Numbered from the stretch's first letter, positions 34,054 through 44,620 are shown. The stretch is DNA of 51,858 bases from Erysipelotrichaceae bacterium (GCA_017419165.1 JAFOLW010000002.1:1-51858), one strand, 5' to 3'. Translations and numbers: made by a program. Notes: generated by a model not told the origin, from the sequence alone.

Positions 34054-35736
34054 ATGGAAATGGATCAGTTATTCAGCGATCTGCTCAGACTGCTTGCCGG
34101 AATAGGTGTTTTTCTTATGGCATGTGAGATCATGTCAAAAAACCTGGAGGCGATCAGCTCGGATAAACTGAAATCCCTGTTTTCCAAAGTTTCGGGAAAT
34201 AAACTGATCGGCGTCATGATCGGCGCTCTGGCAACGGTAGCGATACAGTCTTCCGGCGCCACGACCGTCATGACGATCGGTTTCGTCAATGCCGGGATCA
34301 TCACACTTTCCCAGGCGGCCACGATCATTTTCGGCGGTGAGATCGGAACGACCATCACCGGTCAGATCGTCGCTTTGGGCATGTTCGATCCGGGAAGTTT
34401 TGATATCAATATCCTTTTTTCTTCGCTGGCAGGCATCGGCGTCTTCATCAACATGTTCGCCAAAAACGAGAAGAAGAAGCTTTTGGGCTATGTCCTGGCG
34501 GGTCTGGGAATGTTGTTCGTCGGTCTGAACATGATGTCGGCATCCATGCGCGGTTTTGCGGAAACGGAAGGACTCAAACTGTTCCTGGCAAGGATCGATT
34601 CGGTAGTCCTGCTGATCATCATCGGTGCACTCATCACGGCGATCATCCAGAGTTCATCGGCCATCACTTCGATCGCGATCACGATGGTCGTTGCCGGTCT
34701 CATTGATCTGAATCAGGGCATCTATCTGACCCTGGGCGCCAATGTCGGGACCTGTCTGACAGGCCTTTTGGCCGGCATGAAGAGCGAGTCGGTCAATGCG
34801 CGCAGGGCTTCGCTGATCCAGCTGATCTTCAATATCGGCGGCGTGATCCTGGTCGCGGTCATCGACGGTCTCATCAAGATGAGCAGTTCCGGAACGATGT
34901 CGTTTTCGGTGATGTTTCAAAGGATGTTCCCGGGCATCCCGCACACCCAGCTGGCGATGTTCCACACATTCTTCAATATCGCTTCGGTCATCCTGGTGCT
35001 GCCGATCAGCGATCTTCTGGTCGATCTGACCAAGCGTTTCATTCCGGACGACGGTTCGCAGCTGCCGAAACAGCGCTTCTTCTTTGTCGATGAGAATATG
35101 ATCGCCACGCCGGCCATCGCCGTTTCGCAAGTCAAGAAAGAGATCATCAACATGGCGATGATCGCCATCGAGAACTTCAATCTGGCGATCGAAATGATCC
35201 TGAACAACGATCTGTCCAAGGCGTCTCTGCTGGAAGACAATGAGGATGAGCTCAATTTCCTGAACCATCATCTCGTCGAGATCATCGTGCAGCTCACCCG
35301 CAAGGAAAGTATTTCAAAGAAGGACTATTACTTCCTGACTTCGACTTACCGTATCATTTCGGATCTTGAAAGGATCGGCGATTATTCGATCAACATCAAG
35401 GAATATGCCCAGAACATCAAAGACGAGGGAGGTTCCTTCTCGGAGGAAGCGAGAAAAGAGATCGTAGAAGTCCGGAAACTGATCAACGAGCTCTATCAGG
35501 TCACGATACAGATCTTCGGTTCCAACAAGCGCAAACTGATCAAGGAAGCGTATAAGATCGAAGACCAGATCGATGATCTGACCAGGAAGATGGCGCAGAA
35601 TCATATCCGCCGTCTGAGCAAGGGAGAATGTACGGCGAATCTCGGAGCGCAATATCTCAAACTGTCTTCCGATACCGAAAGGATCGGCGATCACCTGATC
35701 AATATCAACGACAAGGATTATGTGATCTCACATTAA
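34054..35736 (+). CDS. Na/Pi cotransporter family protein with PhoU-like tail (1)
   Basis: 560 residues. Two copies of the Na/Pi repeat with QSSGATTVMTI and QSSSAITSIAI motifs and about eight membrane helices, then a cytoplasmic PhoU-like helical domain (from about 360; DLERIGDYSINI and TERIGDHLINI repeats). It should bring in phosphate with sodium. Start at 34054 (or 34060) is preferred; an upstream ATG at 34012 lies inside the Pho box. Preceded by phoPR and a Pho box, so phosphate-starvation control is likely. Confidence 0.9.
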   Translation: MEMDQLFSDLLRLLAGIGVFLMACEIMSKNLEAISSDKLKSLFSKVSGNKLIGVMIGALATVAIQSSGATTVMTIGFVNAGIITLSQAATIIFGGEIGTTITGQIVALGMFDPGSFDINILFSSLAGIGVFINMFAKNEKKKLLGYVLAGLGMLFVGLNMMSASMRGFAETEGLKLFLARIDSVVLLIIIGALITAIIQSSSAITSIAITMVVAGLIDLNQGIYLTLGANVGTCLTGLLAGMKSESVNARRASLIQLIFNIGGVILVAVIDGLIKMSSSGTMSFSVMFQRMFPGIPHTQLAMFHTFFNIASVILVLPISDLLVDLTKRFIPDDGSQLPKQRFFFVDENMIATPAIAVSQVKKEIINMAMIAIENFNLAIEMILNNDLSKASLLEDNEDELNFLNHHLVEIIVQLTRKESISKKDYYFLTSTYRIISDLERIGDYSINIKEYAQNIKDEGGSFSEEARKEIVEVRKLINELYQVTIQIFGSNKRKLIKEAYKIEDQIDDLTRKMAQNHIRRLSKGECTANLGAQYLKLSSDTERIGDHLININDKDYVISH

Positions 35737-35751
35737 AGAAAGGAGGAGAAG

Positions 35752-35991
35752 ATGTACAGACTGATCTGGAAATATGTCAATAAGCTCGGCGTGAAACAAA
35801 AGTACAGACAGTATTTCTATCTGTTCCTTTGTACACTTGTTTTTGCCTTTGCCGGTGCTGCCGTGTGGTTCATTTTCTTAAAAGATCTCCTCGGTGATTC
35901 CGTGAAATGGATGATCTGTGTCATCGGTTTTCCTTCGGTGATCTTCGGTTTCCTTTGCGGAGTCTTCGCATTATTCAAGATCGATCAATAG
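35752..35991 (+). CDS. small two-helix membrane protein
   Basis: 79 residues, not recognised. Basic N-terminus (KYVNKLGVKQKYRQ) and two transmembrane helices at about 22-46 and 54-75. An AAAGGAGGAG ribosome site lies 7 nt upstream and the gene begins 15 nt after the transporter gene, so it is in the same transcription unit and is a candidate accessory or regulator of the transporter. A terminator follows directly. Confidence 0.75.
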   Translation: MYRLIWKYVNKLGVKQKYRQYFYLFLCTLVFAFAGAAVWFIFLKDLLGDSVKWMICVIGFPSVIFGFLCGVFALFKIDQ

Positions 35992-36018
35992 TCTTGCCGG
36001 AAGGCAGGATTTTTTTTG
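35992..36018 (+). terminator. terminator of the phoPR-transporter block
   Basis: Stem TCTTGCC/GGCAGGA (one T-G pair), loop GGAA, then an eight-T run. Confidence 0.85.
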
Positions 36019-36048
36019 CGAATGCAAAAGGATTTGATTTGTGATTAA

Positions 36049-37431
36049 ATGAGTATTGTAGCAATGCATATGAAAGATCCCGAAAAGAAAGAAGCGCTTT
36101 TTGACAAAGCTTTGTATAAAGATATCCTGTCCTTTGCCTGGCCGATCATGCTGGCAAATCTGCTGCAGATATCTTTTAATTTTGCCGATACGCTGGTCGT
36201 CGGCAATTATGTTTCGGAAAAAGGTCTGGCAGCCGTCGGTTCGGCGGCACCGCTGATCGTCTTTTTTACCTGGGGGCTCAACGGTCTCTCGCTGGGAGCG
36301 GATGTGCTGATCTCAAGGATGATCGGGGCGAAAGAACACGGCACGATCCCGAAAGCCGTATGTTCGGCCATTGCCATCGCATTGTGTTTCGGTTCCCTGA
36401 TCGGTATCTTCGGTTTCCTGTTCTCCAGACAGCTGCTGGTGCTTCTGTCGACTCCCGCGGATATCCTGGCCGATGCGTCCCTTTATACGAGGATCTATTT
36501 TCTGGCGTGTCTGCCGATCGCGGTCTATCACTTCGGTTCTTCGATCCTGAGGGCGAGCGGCAATACCAAGGACCCGACGCGTTTTCTTGCGGTCTCAGGA
36601 GCTTCCAATGTCATCCTGAATTTCCTGAGCGTCGCTTTGCTGAAACGGGGGATCATCGGCGCTGCCGTTTCCAGTGTCATCGCTCAATGTATCTCGGCGT
36701 TTTTGATCTTGAGGAAACTGTTTCGTGAGGAAGGCTATCTTCGCCTGAGAGCGGATATGGATCTTCTGGACTTTTCACTGATCGTCAGGATGCTGCGTTA
36801 CGGGATCCCTTCGGCACTGCAGAATCAGCTGTTTTCTTTCAGCAACATCATCATCCAGTCGAGCATCAATTCTTTCGGTTCGGATTTCGTTGCCGCCAAT
36901 ACGGCTGCCAATGCGATCGAAGAGTATGTCTATGTCTTTGTCGATGCCTTCCCGCTGGCTTCGCTGAGTTTCAATTCACGGCTTTACGGCGCAAAGGATT
37001 ATAAACAGATCGCCAGGATCACGTGTACGACGTTTCTGATCTGCGGAGTCGGTGCATTCGGCATCGGTGCATTCATCCTGCTGAACGGAAGGCTCTTTCT
37101 GTCTTTTCTGGTCCAAGAACCCGGGATCATCGAACTGGGGATGTACCGTTTGTTTTTCGTGACGTTCTTCTTGTTTATGAACGGATTGCTGGATGTGATC
37201 GTCAATTCGATCCGCGGCATGGGACTGGTCACTTTGCCGACGATCGTGACGTTGGTCTGCGTCTGCGGTTTCCGGCTGTTTTATATCTATACCGTCTTTT
37301 CGGCGCATCATACGCCTTCGGTCCTGTACGGCTGTTTCCCGCTCAGCTGGACGCTGGCTTTCGTGATACAACTCGGTATCTGGATCCTGCGGTATCGAAA
37401 GATCTTCCGGGAAGAAGCGGAAACTTTTTAA
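36049..37431 (+). CDS. MATE-family efflux protein
   Basis: A 460-residue integral membrane protein with about twelve helices in two MatE halves (LSFAWPIMLANLLQ and the repeat around LRYGIPSALQNQL). These antiporters export drugs or metabolites using Na+ or H+. The start is uncertain: ATG at 36049 overlaps a possible -10, and in-frame ATGs at 36064 and 36070 give shorter forms that match the family start better. No strong ribosome site is visible. Monocistronic. Confidence 0.9.
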   Translation: MSIVAMHMKDPEKKEALFDKALYKDILSFAWPIMLANLLQISFNFADTLVVGNYVSEKGLAAVGSAAPLIVFFTWGLNGLSLGADVLISRMIGAKEHGTIPKAVCSAIAIALCFGSLIGIFGFLFSRQLLVLLSTPADILADASLYTRIYFLACLPIAVYHFGSSILRASGNTKDPTRFLAVSGASNVILNFLSVALLKRGIIGAAVSSVIAQCISAFLILRKLFREEGYLRLRADMDLLDFSLIVRMLRYGIPSALQNQLFSFSNIIIQSSINSFGSDFVAANTAANAIEEYVYVFVDAFPLASLSFNSRLYGAKDYKQIARITCTTFLICGVGAFGIGAFILLNGRLFLSFLVQEPGIIELGMYRLFFVTFFLFMNGLLDVIVNSIRGMGLVTLPTIVTLVCVCGFRLFYIYTVFSAHHTPSVLYGCFPLSWTLAFVIQLGIWILRYRKIFREEAETF

Positions 37432-37481
37432 AAAAACTGTTGGAAACTGAAAATGATTAGTATATAATTAATAAGGTATCC

Positions 37482-37557
37482 GGACACTTAGCTCAGTTGG
37501 GAGAGCACCTCCTTGACGTGGAGGGGGTCAGGGGTTCGAGTCCCTTAGTGTCCACCA
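37482..37557 (+). tRNA. tRNA-Val(GAC)
   Basis: Acceptor GGACACT pairs with AGTGTCC, the discriminator is A, and CCA is encoded. The anticodon loop TTGACGT gives GAC, which reads GTC and GTT. A TATAAT at about 37462-37467 fits as its -10. Confidence 0.95.
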
Positions 37558-37566
37558 TTTGAAAAC

Positions 37567-37592
37567 AAGAGCACCTGAAAGGGTGCTTTTCT
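37567..37592 (+). terminator. tRNA-Val terminator
   Basis: Stem AAGAGCACC/GGTGCTTTT with a 6-nt loop, then T-rich sequence. Confidence 0.85.
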
Positions 37593-37666
37593 TTTGCCCC
37601 GGCTTCTTTGATAGAATAAAGATATAAGAACAGTAAACATCATATGCGCAAAGGAGGTGAAGCCGT

Positions 37667-39274
37667 TTGAAGTGTCCTAATTGTTCAGGCACGCTTTACT
37701 ATGATATCGCTTTGAAGAAACTCAAGTGTCAAAGCTGCGGCGCCGTTTCGGATGTCAAAGACTATGAAGAAGATGCGTCTGCTTCGGAAGATATCATCGA
37801 AGGTGCCAGGCTTTATACCTGCAAAAACTGCGGAGCGGAGCTGATCAGTGCCAATGATGAAGCCGTGAGTTTCTGCACTTACTGCGGAAGCCAGCAGCTG
37901 CTGCAGTCACAGATGTCGGGAGTGAAACGGCCCAAATACATCATTCCGTTCTCGGTCACCAAAGATCAGTGCAAGAAGATCTATGAGAAAGAAGTCTCTT
38001 CCAAGGTCTTCGTGCCGAAAGAATTCAAGGATCCGGACTTCATCGAACGCTTCCGGCCTTTCTTCATCCCTTACTGGATGTACAGAGTCTCGTTCCGCCA
38101 GGACCCTTTGAGATTCAAAGGACATAAGACTTATACGTCCGGAGGCTATGATTATTTTGAGGATTACGATGTCTCCGTCAAGCTCGATGAGAGCGCTTAT
38201 GGGGTACCGTACGATGCTTCACGTAATTTTGACGATGCGATCGCCGAACACATCGCACCGTTTTCCCGAAAGTATCTCCGCAATTATCAGCCGGGTTACC
38301 TGGCAGGCATGTATGCCGATTCACCGAATGTCGATGCCGATGTCTATGAAAAAGAGGTCCTGGAAAAGGCGAGCCTTATGGCAGTAGAGAAGATGAAAGC
38401 ATCTTTGGGCAATATCGAGCTCGAACTTCCGGTCCGCAAGAAAAAGCTTCAGGAATTTCTGATGGCGAAAAAAGAAGGCGCCGATACGTTCTATCTTCCG
38501 GTCTGGTTTCTGACCTGGAAGAAGGATGAGCGCGTCGCTTATGCGGTGGTGAACGGACAAAGCGGAAAGATCCACATCGATCTGCCGGCCGATATGAGCA
38601 TGTTCACCAAATATACGGCGATCGGTGCCGGTCTTTTGTTCGTCTTATTGACGCTGTTTGTTTCGGTGACATCGCGTTTCGTCATCTGGTTTGCGGCACT
38701 TCTCGTCTATCTGGTCGGCATCCGTTATCATCAGGAACTGAAACAGATCCGCAACCGGGAGAATCATGTCTTTGACAAAGGCTATCTGCTGTCTGACGAA
38801 AAAGAACTGCCGATGTCGGAAAAGAAACGGGACCGTCTGCGCAAGAGAGCGGCTTCCTATAGCGGGAATGTGGCGGCCATCCTGATGGGATCGGGACTGG
38901 CCTTCTGTTTTCTGATCTTCGCTATTGCGGGAGAAATGTATGATTTCCTGGTCTCCCAGCAGGGTGCCATCGTTTTGACCTTCATCATATTGGTCCTTGA
39001 AACCGTACGTTTCTTCAAACAGATCGAAGCTGCCCGCTATCTGAAAAACAAACGCTCGCTGTTCATCTGTTTCCTGGGACTGGCTTCCATCATCTATGCT
39101 TTTGCGGTCGCATCGGCGGAACCGGTGCAGGACTGGTGGTATTATCTCGGCGCTCTGATCTGCCTGATGGCTGCCAGTGCGATGTCGATCGATCTGATCC
39201 TTCGATACAACGAGACTTCGACAAGGCCTTTGCCTTCGTTCTACGAAAGGAAAGGAGGAAACGACCGTGCGTGA
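37667..39274 (+). CDS. YdjG-like double zinc-ribbon membrane protein (first cluster)
   Basis: 535 residues. Two N-terminal zinc ribbons (Cys3/6/21/24 and Cys52/55/70/73), a conserved middle domain (RPKYIIPFSVTKDQC, FIPYWMYRV, LPVWFLTWK), then several C-terminal transmembrane helices beyond residue 320, making it longer than its counterpart at 44665. The start is TTG, 9 nt after AGGAGG. It resembles B. subtilis YdjG, part of a membrane-stress complex with YdjH and YdjI. It overlaps the TPM gene by 8 nt. Confidence 0.82.
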   Translation: MKCPNCSGTLYYDIALKKLKCQSCGAVSDVKDYEEDASASEDIIEGARLYTCKNCGAELISANDEAVSFCTYCGSQQLLQSQMSGVKRPKYIIPFSVTKDQCKKIYEKEVSSKVFVPKEFKDPDFIERFRPFFIPYWMYRVSFRQDPLRFKGHKTYTSGGYDYFEDYDVSVKLDESAYGVPYDASRNFDDAIAEHIAPFSRKYLRNYQPGYLAGMYADSPNVDADVYEKEVLEKASLMAVEKMKASLGNIELELPVRKKKLQEFLMAKKEGADTFYLPVWFLTWKKDERVAYAVVNGQSGKIHIDLPADMSMFTKYTAIGAGLLFVLLTLFVSVTSRFVIWFAALLVYLVGIRYHQELKQIRNRENHVFDKGYLLSDEKELPMSEKKRDRLRKRAASYSGNVAAILMGSGLAFCFLIFAIAGEMYDFLVSQQGAIVLTFIILVLETVRFFKQIEAARYLKNKRSLFICFLGLASIIYAFAVASAEPVQDWWYYLGALICLMAASAMSIDLILRYNETSTRPLPSFYERKGGNDRA

Positions 39275-40028
39275 TCTTTTGAAGAGCCTGCTGCTGGCGC
39301 TGCTTTTGACTTTCGTATGTGCCGATGCCGTTTCGGTCCATGCCGCATCGGATTACCGGATCGTCTTTGAGGATGAGGAAGATCTGCTCAGCGACGGGGA
39401 AGAAGCCGCTTTGAAACAGGATATGGAAGGGATTCTGGCGTATGGCAATGCGGGATTCATCACCGTGAGTCAGTATGAGAATACTTCTTCTTATGCAAAG
39501 GCGAAGTACCGTGAACTGTTCGGCCATGACAGCGGCATCCTTTTCGTGATCGATATGGGAAGACGGAACATCTGGATCTATTGCGACGGTAAGATCTACC
39601 GCAGCATCGACAAGGCGTATTCCAACACGATCACCGACAATGTCTACCGCTATGCCTCGAGAGGCGAATACTATCAGTGTGCAAAGAAAGTCTTCGAACA
39701 GGCTTTGACGCTTTTACAAGGCGGAAGGATCGCCCAGCCGATGAAATACATCTCCAATTTCCTGATCGCCTGCGTCAGTGCTCTGCTGATCAATTTCTTC
39801 ATCCTGACAATTCAGAGAAAAGACGATGAAGATATCATCTACAATGCTCCGCCGGCATTGACGACACTCGTCGGAGTCTCGATCCTTTCCAAGAAGATCA
39901 CGGCTTCCCGTTCCAGAAAACACGTCGAATCTTCCTCTTCATCCGGAGGCGGCGGTGGTGGTTTCTCCGGAGGCGGCGGAGGCGGCGGCGGAGGGTCCTC
40001 CGGCGGGGGAGGCGGCCACAGCTTCTAG
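39267..40028 (+). CDS. YdjH-like TPM-domain membrane protein (first cluster)
   Basis: 253 residues: a signal peptide (about 1-26, ending VHA), one TPM domain outside the membrane (IVFEDEEDLLSDGEEAAL onward), a transmembrane helix at about 170-190 and a cytoplasmic tail ending in long Gly/Ser runs and GGGHSF. This tail is typical of TPM_phosphatase membrane proteins. GTG start with AAGGAGG upstream, coupled to the zinc-ribbon gene. No SPFH gene follows here, unlike the second cluster. Confidence 0.85.
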   Translation: MRDLLKSLLLALLLTFVCADAVSVHAASDYRIVFEDEEDLLSDGEEAALKQDMEGILAYGNAGFITVSQYENTSSYAKAKYRELFGHDSGILFVIDMGRRNIWIYCDGKIYRSIDKAYSNTITDNVYRYASRGEYYQCAKKVFEQALTLLQGGRIAQPMKYISNFLIACVSALLINFFILTIQRKDDEDIIYNAPPALTTLVGVSILSKKITASRSRKHVESSSSSGGGGGGFSGGGGGGGGGSSGGGGGHSF

Positions 40029-40086
40029 GACTTTCACGGGATAAACATATATAATATAAGTAAGAGAGAACAAGGAGAATAATGAT

Positions 40087-40461
40087 ATGGAAATGAAATT
40101 CTATCGCTGCAAACGCTGCGGCCAGATGGTCGCCATCGTCAAGAAGAAAGGCTGTCCGATCATGTGCTGCGGAGAACCGATGGAGGAGATCAAAGCAGGC
40201 GAGTCTGACGGTGCTGCCGAAAAGCATGTACCGGTCTATGAGGTCAGAGACAATAAAGTCTATGTGACGGTCGGTTCCGTAGAACATCCGATGAGCGAAG
40301 AGCACTACATCGAATGGATCGCTCTTCAGACCAAGGGCGGCAACCAGCGCAAGGCTTTAAAACCGGGCGATGCGCCGAAAGCGGTCTTTGCCCTGCTGGA
40401 AAACGACGAAGTGGAAGCAGTCTATGCTTATTGCAATCTGCATTCCCTGTTCAAAGCTTAA
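40087..40461 (+). CDS. dfx: desulfoferrodoxin (superoxide reductase)
   Basis: 124 residues. The N-terminus carries the desulforedoxin-type Fe(Cys)4 site (YRCKRCG and CPIMCCGEP); the remainder has the superoxide reductase site ligands: KHVPVYE, SVEHPMSEEHYIEW and the closing CNLHSLFKA. It reduces superoxide to peroxide in the cytosol without making O2, as expected in an anaerobe. AAGGAG lies 9 nt upstream; it is a single-gene unit with a TATAAT and its own terminator. Confidence 0.93.
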   Translation: MEMKFYRCKRCGQMVAIVKKKGCPIMCCGEPMEEIKAGESDGAAEKHVPVYEVRDNKVYVTVGSVEHPMSEEHYIEWIALQTKGGNQRKALKPGDAPKAVFALLENDEVEAVYAYCNLHSLFKA

Positions 40462-40478
40462 ACTTTCAGATCATTCGC

Positions 40479-40502
40479 AAGCCCCGTTGCAAGACGGGGC
40501 TT
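40479..40502 (+). terminator. dfx terminator
   Basis: A perfect 9-bp stem AAGCCCCGT/ACGGGGCTT with a 6-nt loop. The -10 box TATAAT (40503-40508) of the next gene begins right at its foot, so the T-tract doubles as promoter. Confidence 0.8.
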
Positions 40503-40526
40503 TATAATGATTACGGGAGAATTCTT

Positions 40527-41660
40527 ATGTCGTTAATCTATAAACTGTTCAAACTCGATCCCGACAGCAGAGAAGGCGTCGTTTCCGCGACGTCTTTGCT
40601 GAACGTGATCGTAAATCTGCTTGTCGCATTGATGAAAGTGGTCGTCGGACTGATCGCTTCCTCGATCGCCATCGTATCGGAAGGTGTCAACAATGCTACC
40701 GATGCGCTTTCTTCCATACTGACTCTGGTCGGGACGAAGCTTGCCGGCAAAGCACCCGACGCCAAACATCCCTTCGGCTACGGCCGCATCGAATATCTGA
40801 CGTCGATGATCATCGCCTCTTTCATCCTGGTCGGCGGTATCGAAATGCTGAGCAGTTCAATAAGGCTGATCTTCGAACCGGAAGAACTCAATGTCTCTTA
40901 TGTCTCTCTGGCAGTCGTCCTGGTCTCGGCAGTCATCAAATATGTCATGGGCGTCTATACGATGAAGACCGGTAAAAGAGTCGGTTCCGACACGCTGGAA
41001 GCGGTCGGCGTGGATTGCCGCAACGATTCCTTCGTTTCGGTCGTCACGATCCTTTCGGCTTTGGTCTATCTTCTGGGTCATTTTTCCATCGATGCCTTTG
41101 CCGGTGTCTTCACTTCTTCTCTGATCATCAAAGCCGGTTTTGAGATCATGAAGGACACCGTATCGGAACTGCTCGGACAGCCGGCAGACGAAGAACTCGT
41201 CAAGGAACTTTACAAAGAGATCCGCGGGACGGACGGTGTCATCAATGCGGTCGATATGGTCCTTCATAACTACGGTCCGGATGCCTATACGGGATCCTGC
41301 AACGTGGAGCTCGATCATAAAAAGAACGTCGGTGATGTCTATGAATTTCTCAGAGGTCTGCAGATAAAGATCCTGGAGAAATACCGTGTGGCGATGGTCT
41401 TCGGCATCTACGCCGTGGACAACGATTCACCGGATTCCCATAAGCTGCGCAGTGAGATCGCGGATTTCGTCAAATCCAAAGAACACATCAAGTCTTATCA
41501 TGCGATCTATTCGGACAAAAAGACCAACCGGATCTATTGCGATCTGGTCGTGGATTATGAAGCCGACCGTCTCAAGACCTGCGCGGAATTCACGGAATAT
41601 CTTTCCGCGATCTATCCGGACAAAGACATACAGGTCAATATCGATACGGAATTCGTATAA
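40527..41660 (+). CDS. cation diffusion facilitator (CDF) transporter
   Basis: 377 residues. Six transmembrane helices in about 30-215, then a cytoplasmic metal-binding domain. Motifs: SEGVNNATDALSS, KHPFGYGRIEYL and GVDCRNDSFVS. Metal positions with Asn/Asp rather than His resemble manganese- or iron-type members more than ZitB, but specificity is not certain. Start at 40527 has GGGAGA 9 nt upstream. It exports divalent cations using the proton gradient. Followed by a long hairpin. Confidence 0.9.
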   Translation: MSLIYKLFKLDPDSREGVVSATSLLNVIVNLLVALMKVVVGLIASSIAIVSEGVNNATDALSSILTLVGTKLAGKAPDAKHPFGYGRIEYLTSMIIASFILVGGIEMLSSSIRLIFEPEELNVSYVSLAVVLVSAVIKYVMGVYTMKTGKRVGSDTLEAVGVDCRNDSFVSVVTILSALVYLLGHFSIDAFAGVFTSSLIIKAGFEIMKDTVSELLGQPADEELVKELYKEIRGTDGVINAVDMVLHNYGPDAYTGSCNVELDHKKNVGDVYEFLRGLQIKILEKYRVAMVFGIYAVDNDSPDSHKLRSEIADFVKSKEHIKSYHAIYSDKKTNRIYCDLVVDYEADRLKTCAEFTEYLSAIYPDKDIQVNIDTEFV

Positions 41661-41680
41661 AAAAGTCAGTAAAATCACGC

Positions 41681-41713
41681 AAAAAAGCCTTTCTGAAAAG
41701 AGACGCTTTTTTC
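41681..41713 (+). terminator. CDF gene terminator
   Basis: An outer stem AAAAAAGC/GCTTTTTT encloses an imperfect inner stem TTTCT/AGAGA; a T-run ends it. Confidence 0.75.
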
Positions 41714-41721
41714 ATTTATAC

Positions 41722-41764
41722 TTCAAATCAAGTTCAGAAGAAGTTCACATTTAACAAATATCAT
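41722..41764 (+). promoter_or_regulatory. Pho-box promoter of the VTC-like polyphosphate operon
   Basis: Three hexamers at an exact 11-bp period: TTCAAA (41722), TTCAGA (41733), TTCACA (41744). After 9 nt comes the -10 TATCAT (41759-41764). Repeat period and spacing equal those at phoP and the Na/Pi transporter gene. Confidence 0.65.
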
Positions 41765-41791
41765 GGAATCATAAAAGAAAGGAGGGAAGAG

Positions 41792-42466
41792 ATGGAGACA
41801 TTCAGGCGCTTTGAAAAGAAGTATCTGCTCGATGAGCAGCAATACCGCAAACTGACGGATCTGCTGAAAGGTCACGTCCTGCCCGATAAGTTTTATGAGA
41901 CAGATATCCGTTCGATCTATTACGATACGGATGATCATGAACTGATCCGCCGTTCGATCGAAAAGCCGGAGTACAAGGAAAAACTGCGGATACGATCTTA
42001 CAAGGAAGTGACTGGCGATGAGATGGTCTTCGTGGAACTGAAAAAGAAGTTTGACGGGATCGTCTATAAAAGACGGACAAAAGCTTCCAGCGCACAACTG
42101 TTGGATGACATATACAGATGTCAATTCAAAGATCCTCAGGTCGGAAAAGAGATCTTGTATGCACTAGACTATTACGGGCGGCTGAAGCCTTCGATCTTCA
42201 TCGGCTGCAAGAGGACCTCCTTCGTGGGAAAAGAAGACAGGGATCTTCGGATCACCTTCGATAGAGAGATCTGTTACCGGATGGAGGATCTCTCATTGAG
42301 AAAAACGGAAAAAGATAAGCTTCTGACCGATAAGACGGTCATGGAGCTCAAGATCAAAGACGCGATGCCTTTATGGCTCTCGGAGATATTGGATGAAGTG
42401 AAAGCTTATCCGAGAGGGTTTTCCAAAGTCGGCAATGCGTTTCTGAAAGAATTACAAGGAGTTTAA
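41792..42466 (+). CDS. VTC/CYTH-domain polyphosphate polymerase-like protein
   Basis: 224 residues, a single triphosphate-tunnel fold. Tunnel motifs: RRFEKKYLL at the N-terminus, SIYYDT, EKLRIRSY, VFVELKKKFDGIVYKRR, VMELKIKD and the closing FSKVGNAF. These basic/acidic strands match the VTC4 catalytic core, which makes polyphosphate from ATP, more than other CYTH enzymes. No membrane segment; it would act at the membrane with the next gene product. AAAGGAGGG lies about 9 nt upstream. Start of a three-gene operon with a Pho-box promoter. Confidence 0.87.
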   Translation: METFRRFEKKYLLDEQQYRKLTDLLKGHVLPDKFYETDIRSIYYDTDDHELIRRSIEKPEYKEKLRIRSYKEVTGDEMVFVELKKKFDGIVYKRRTKASSAQLLDDIYRCQFKDPQVGKEILYALDYYGRLKPSIFIGCKRTSFVGKEDRDLRITFDREICYRMEDLSLRKTEKDKLLTDKTVMELKIKDAMPLWLSEILDEVKAYPRGFSKVGNAFLKELQGV

Positions 42467-42470
42467 GACC

Positions 42471-43144
42471 ATGACAAATATATTCTCAAGCATTTTCACA
42501 GGTTCGCTGACGCTCGGCCAGTTCTTATTGGCGATCGTCTCTTCCATGATCATGGGACTGATCTTATCGGTCGTCTTCATGCATAAAAACACTTATACGA
42601 GATCCTTCATCACGGCGCTGGTACTGATCCCGGCGGTCGAGACCGTCGTCATCATGCTGGTGAACGACAACCTCGGTGTCGGCTTGTCCGTCGCCGGTTC
42701 CTTCGCGCTGATCCGTTTCCGTTCCGTCAAAGGCAATGCCAAGGAACTGGTCGCCGTGTTCATTGCGATGACCATCGGCATCATCTGCGGTACGGGCTAT
42801 GTCGCTCTGGCAGGCGTCTTCACGCTTCTGCTGTGCTCAGTGATGCTGGCACTCACTCTGACGGGTTTTGGCAAGATCTCGGAAAATAACCGCTATCTCA
42901 AGATCACGATCCCGGAATCGCTCAATTACGATGAGGTCTTCGCCGATATCCTGGATAAATATACCGATTCTTACGAACTTGAAAGCATCAAGACGCTGAC
43001 TTTGGGTTCTTTGTTCAGAGTCGAATACTCCATAAATATGAAAGACAGTACAAAGGTCAAGGCAATGATCGATGAACTCAGGACCAGGAACGGCAATCTG
43101 GAGATCATGTGCGGCAAGCCTTCGACCAGCAGGGAGGAACTGTA

Positions 43145-43145
<1 letters not shown>
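42471..43145 (+). CDS. DUF4956 membrane protein of the polyphosphate module
   Basis: 224 residues. Four transmembrane helices in about 15-130, with the conserved loop LSVAGSFALIRFRSVKGNAKEL between them, then a cytoplasmic alpha/beta domain. DUF4956 proteins are repeatedly found beside VTC-like polymerases and may serve as the membrane channel or anchor, comparable to the VTC1-type partner; this is inference. It begins 4 nt after the polymerase gene and its stop shares a base with the next start. Confidence 0.87.

Positions 43146-44608
<1,463 letters not shown>

Positions 44609-44620
<12 letters not shown>

Noticed and set aside
39940..40025. GGC-rich tandem repeat DNA
   Set aside because: It simply encodes the Gly/Ser tail typical of TPM-domain proteins; no independent DNA repeat element.
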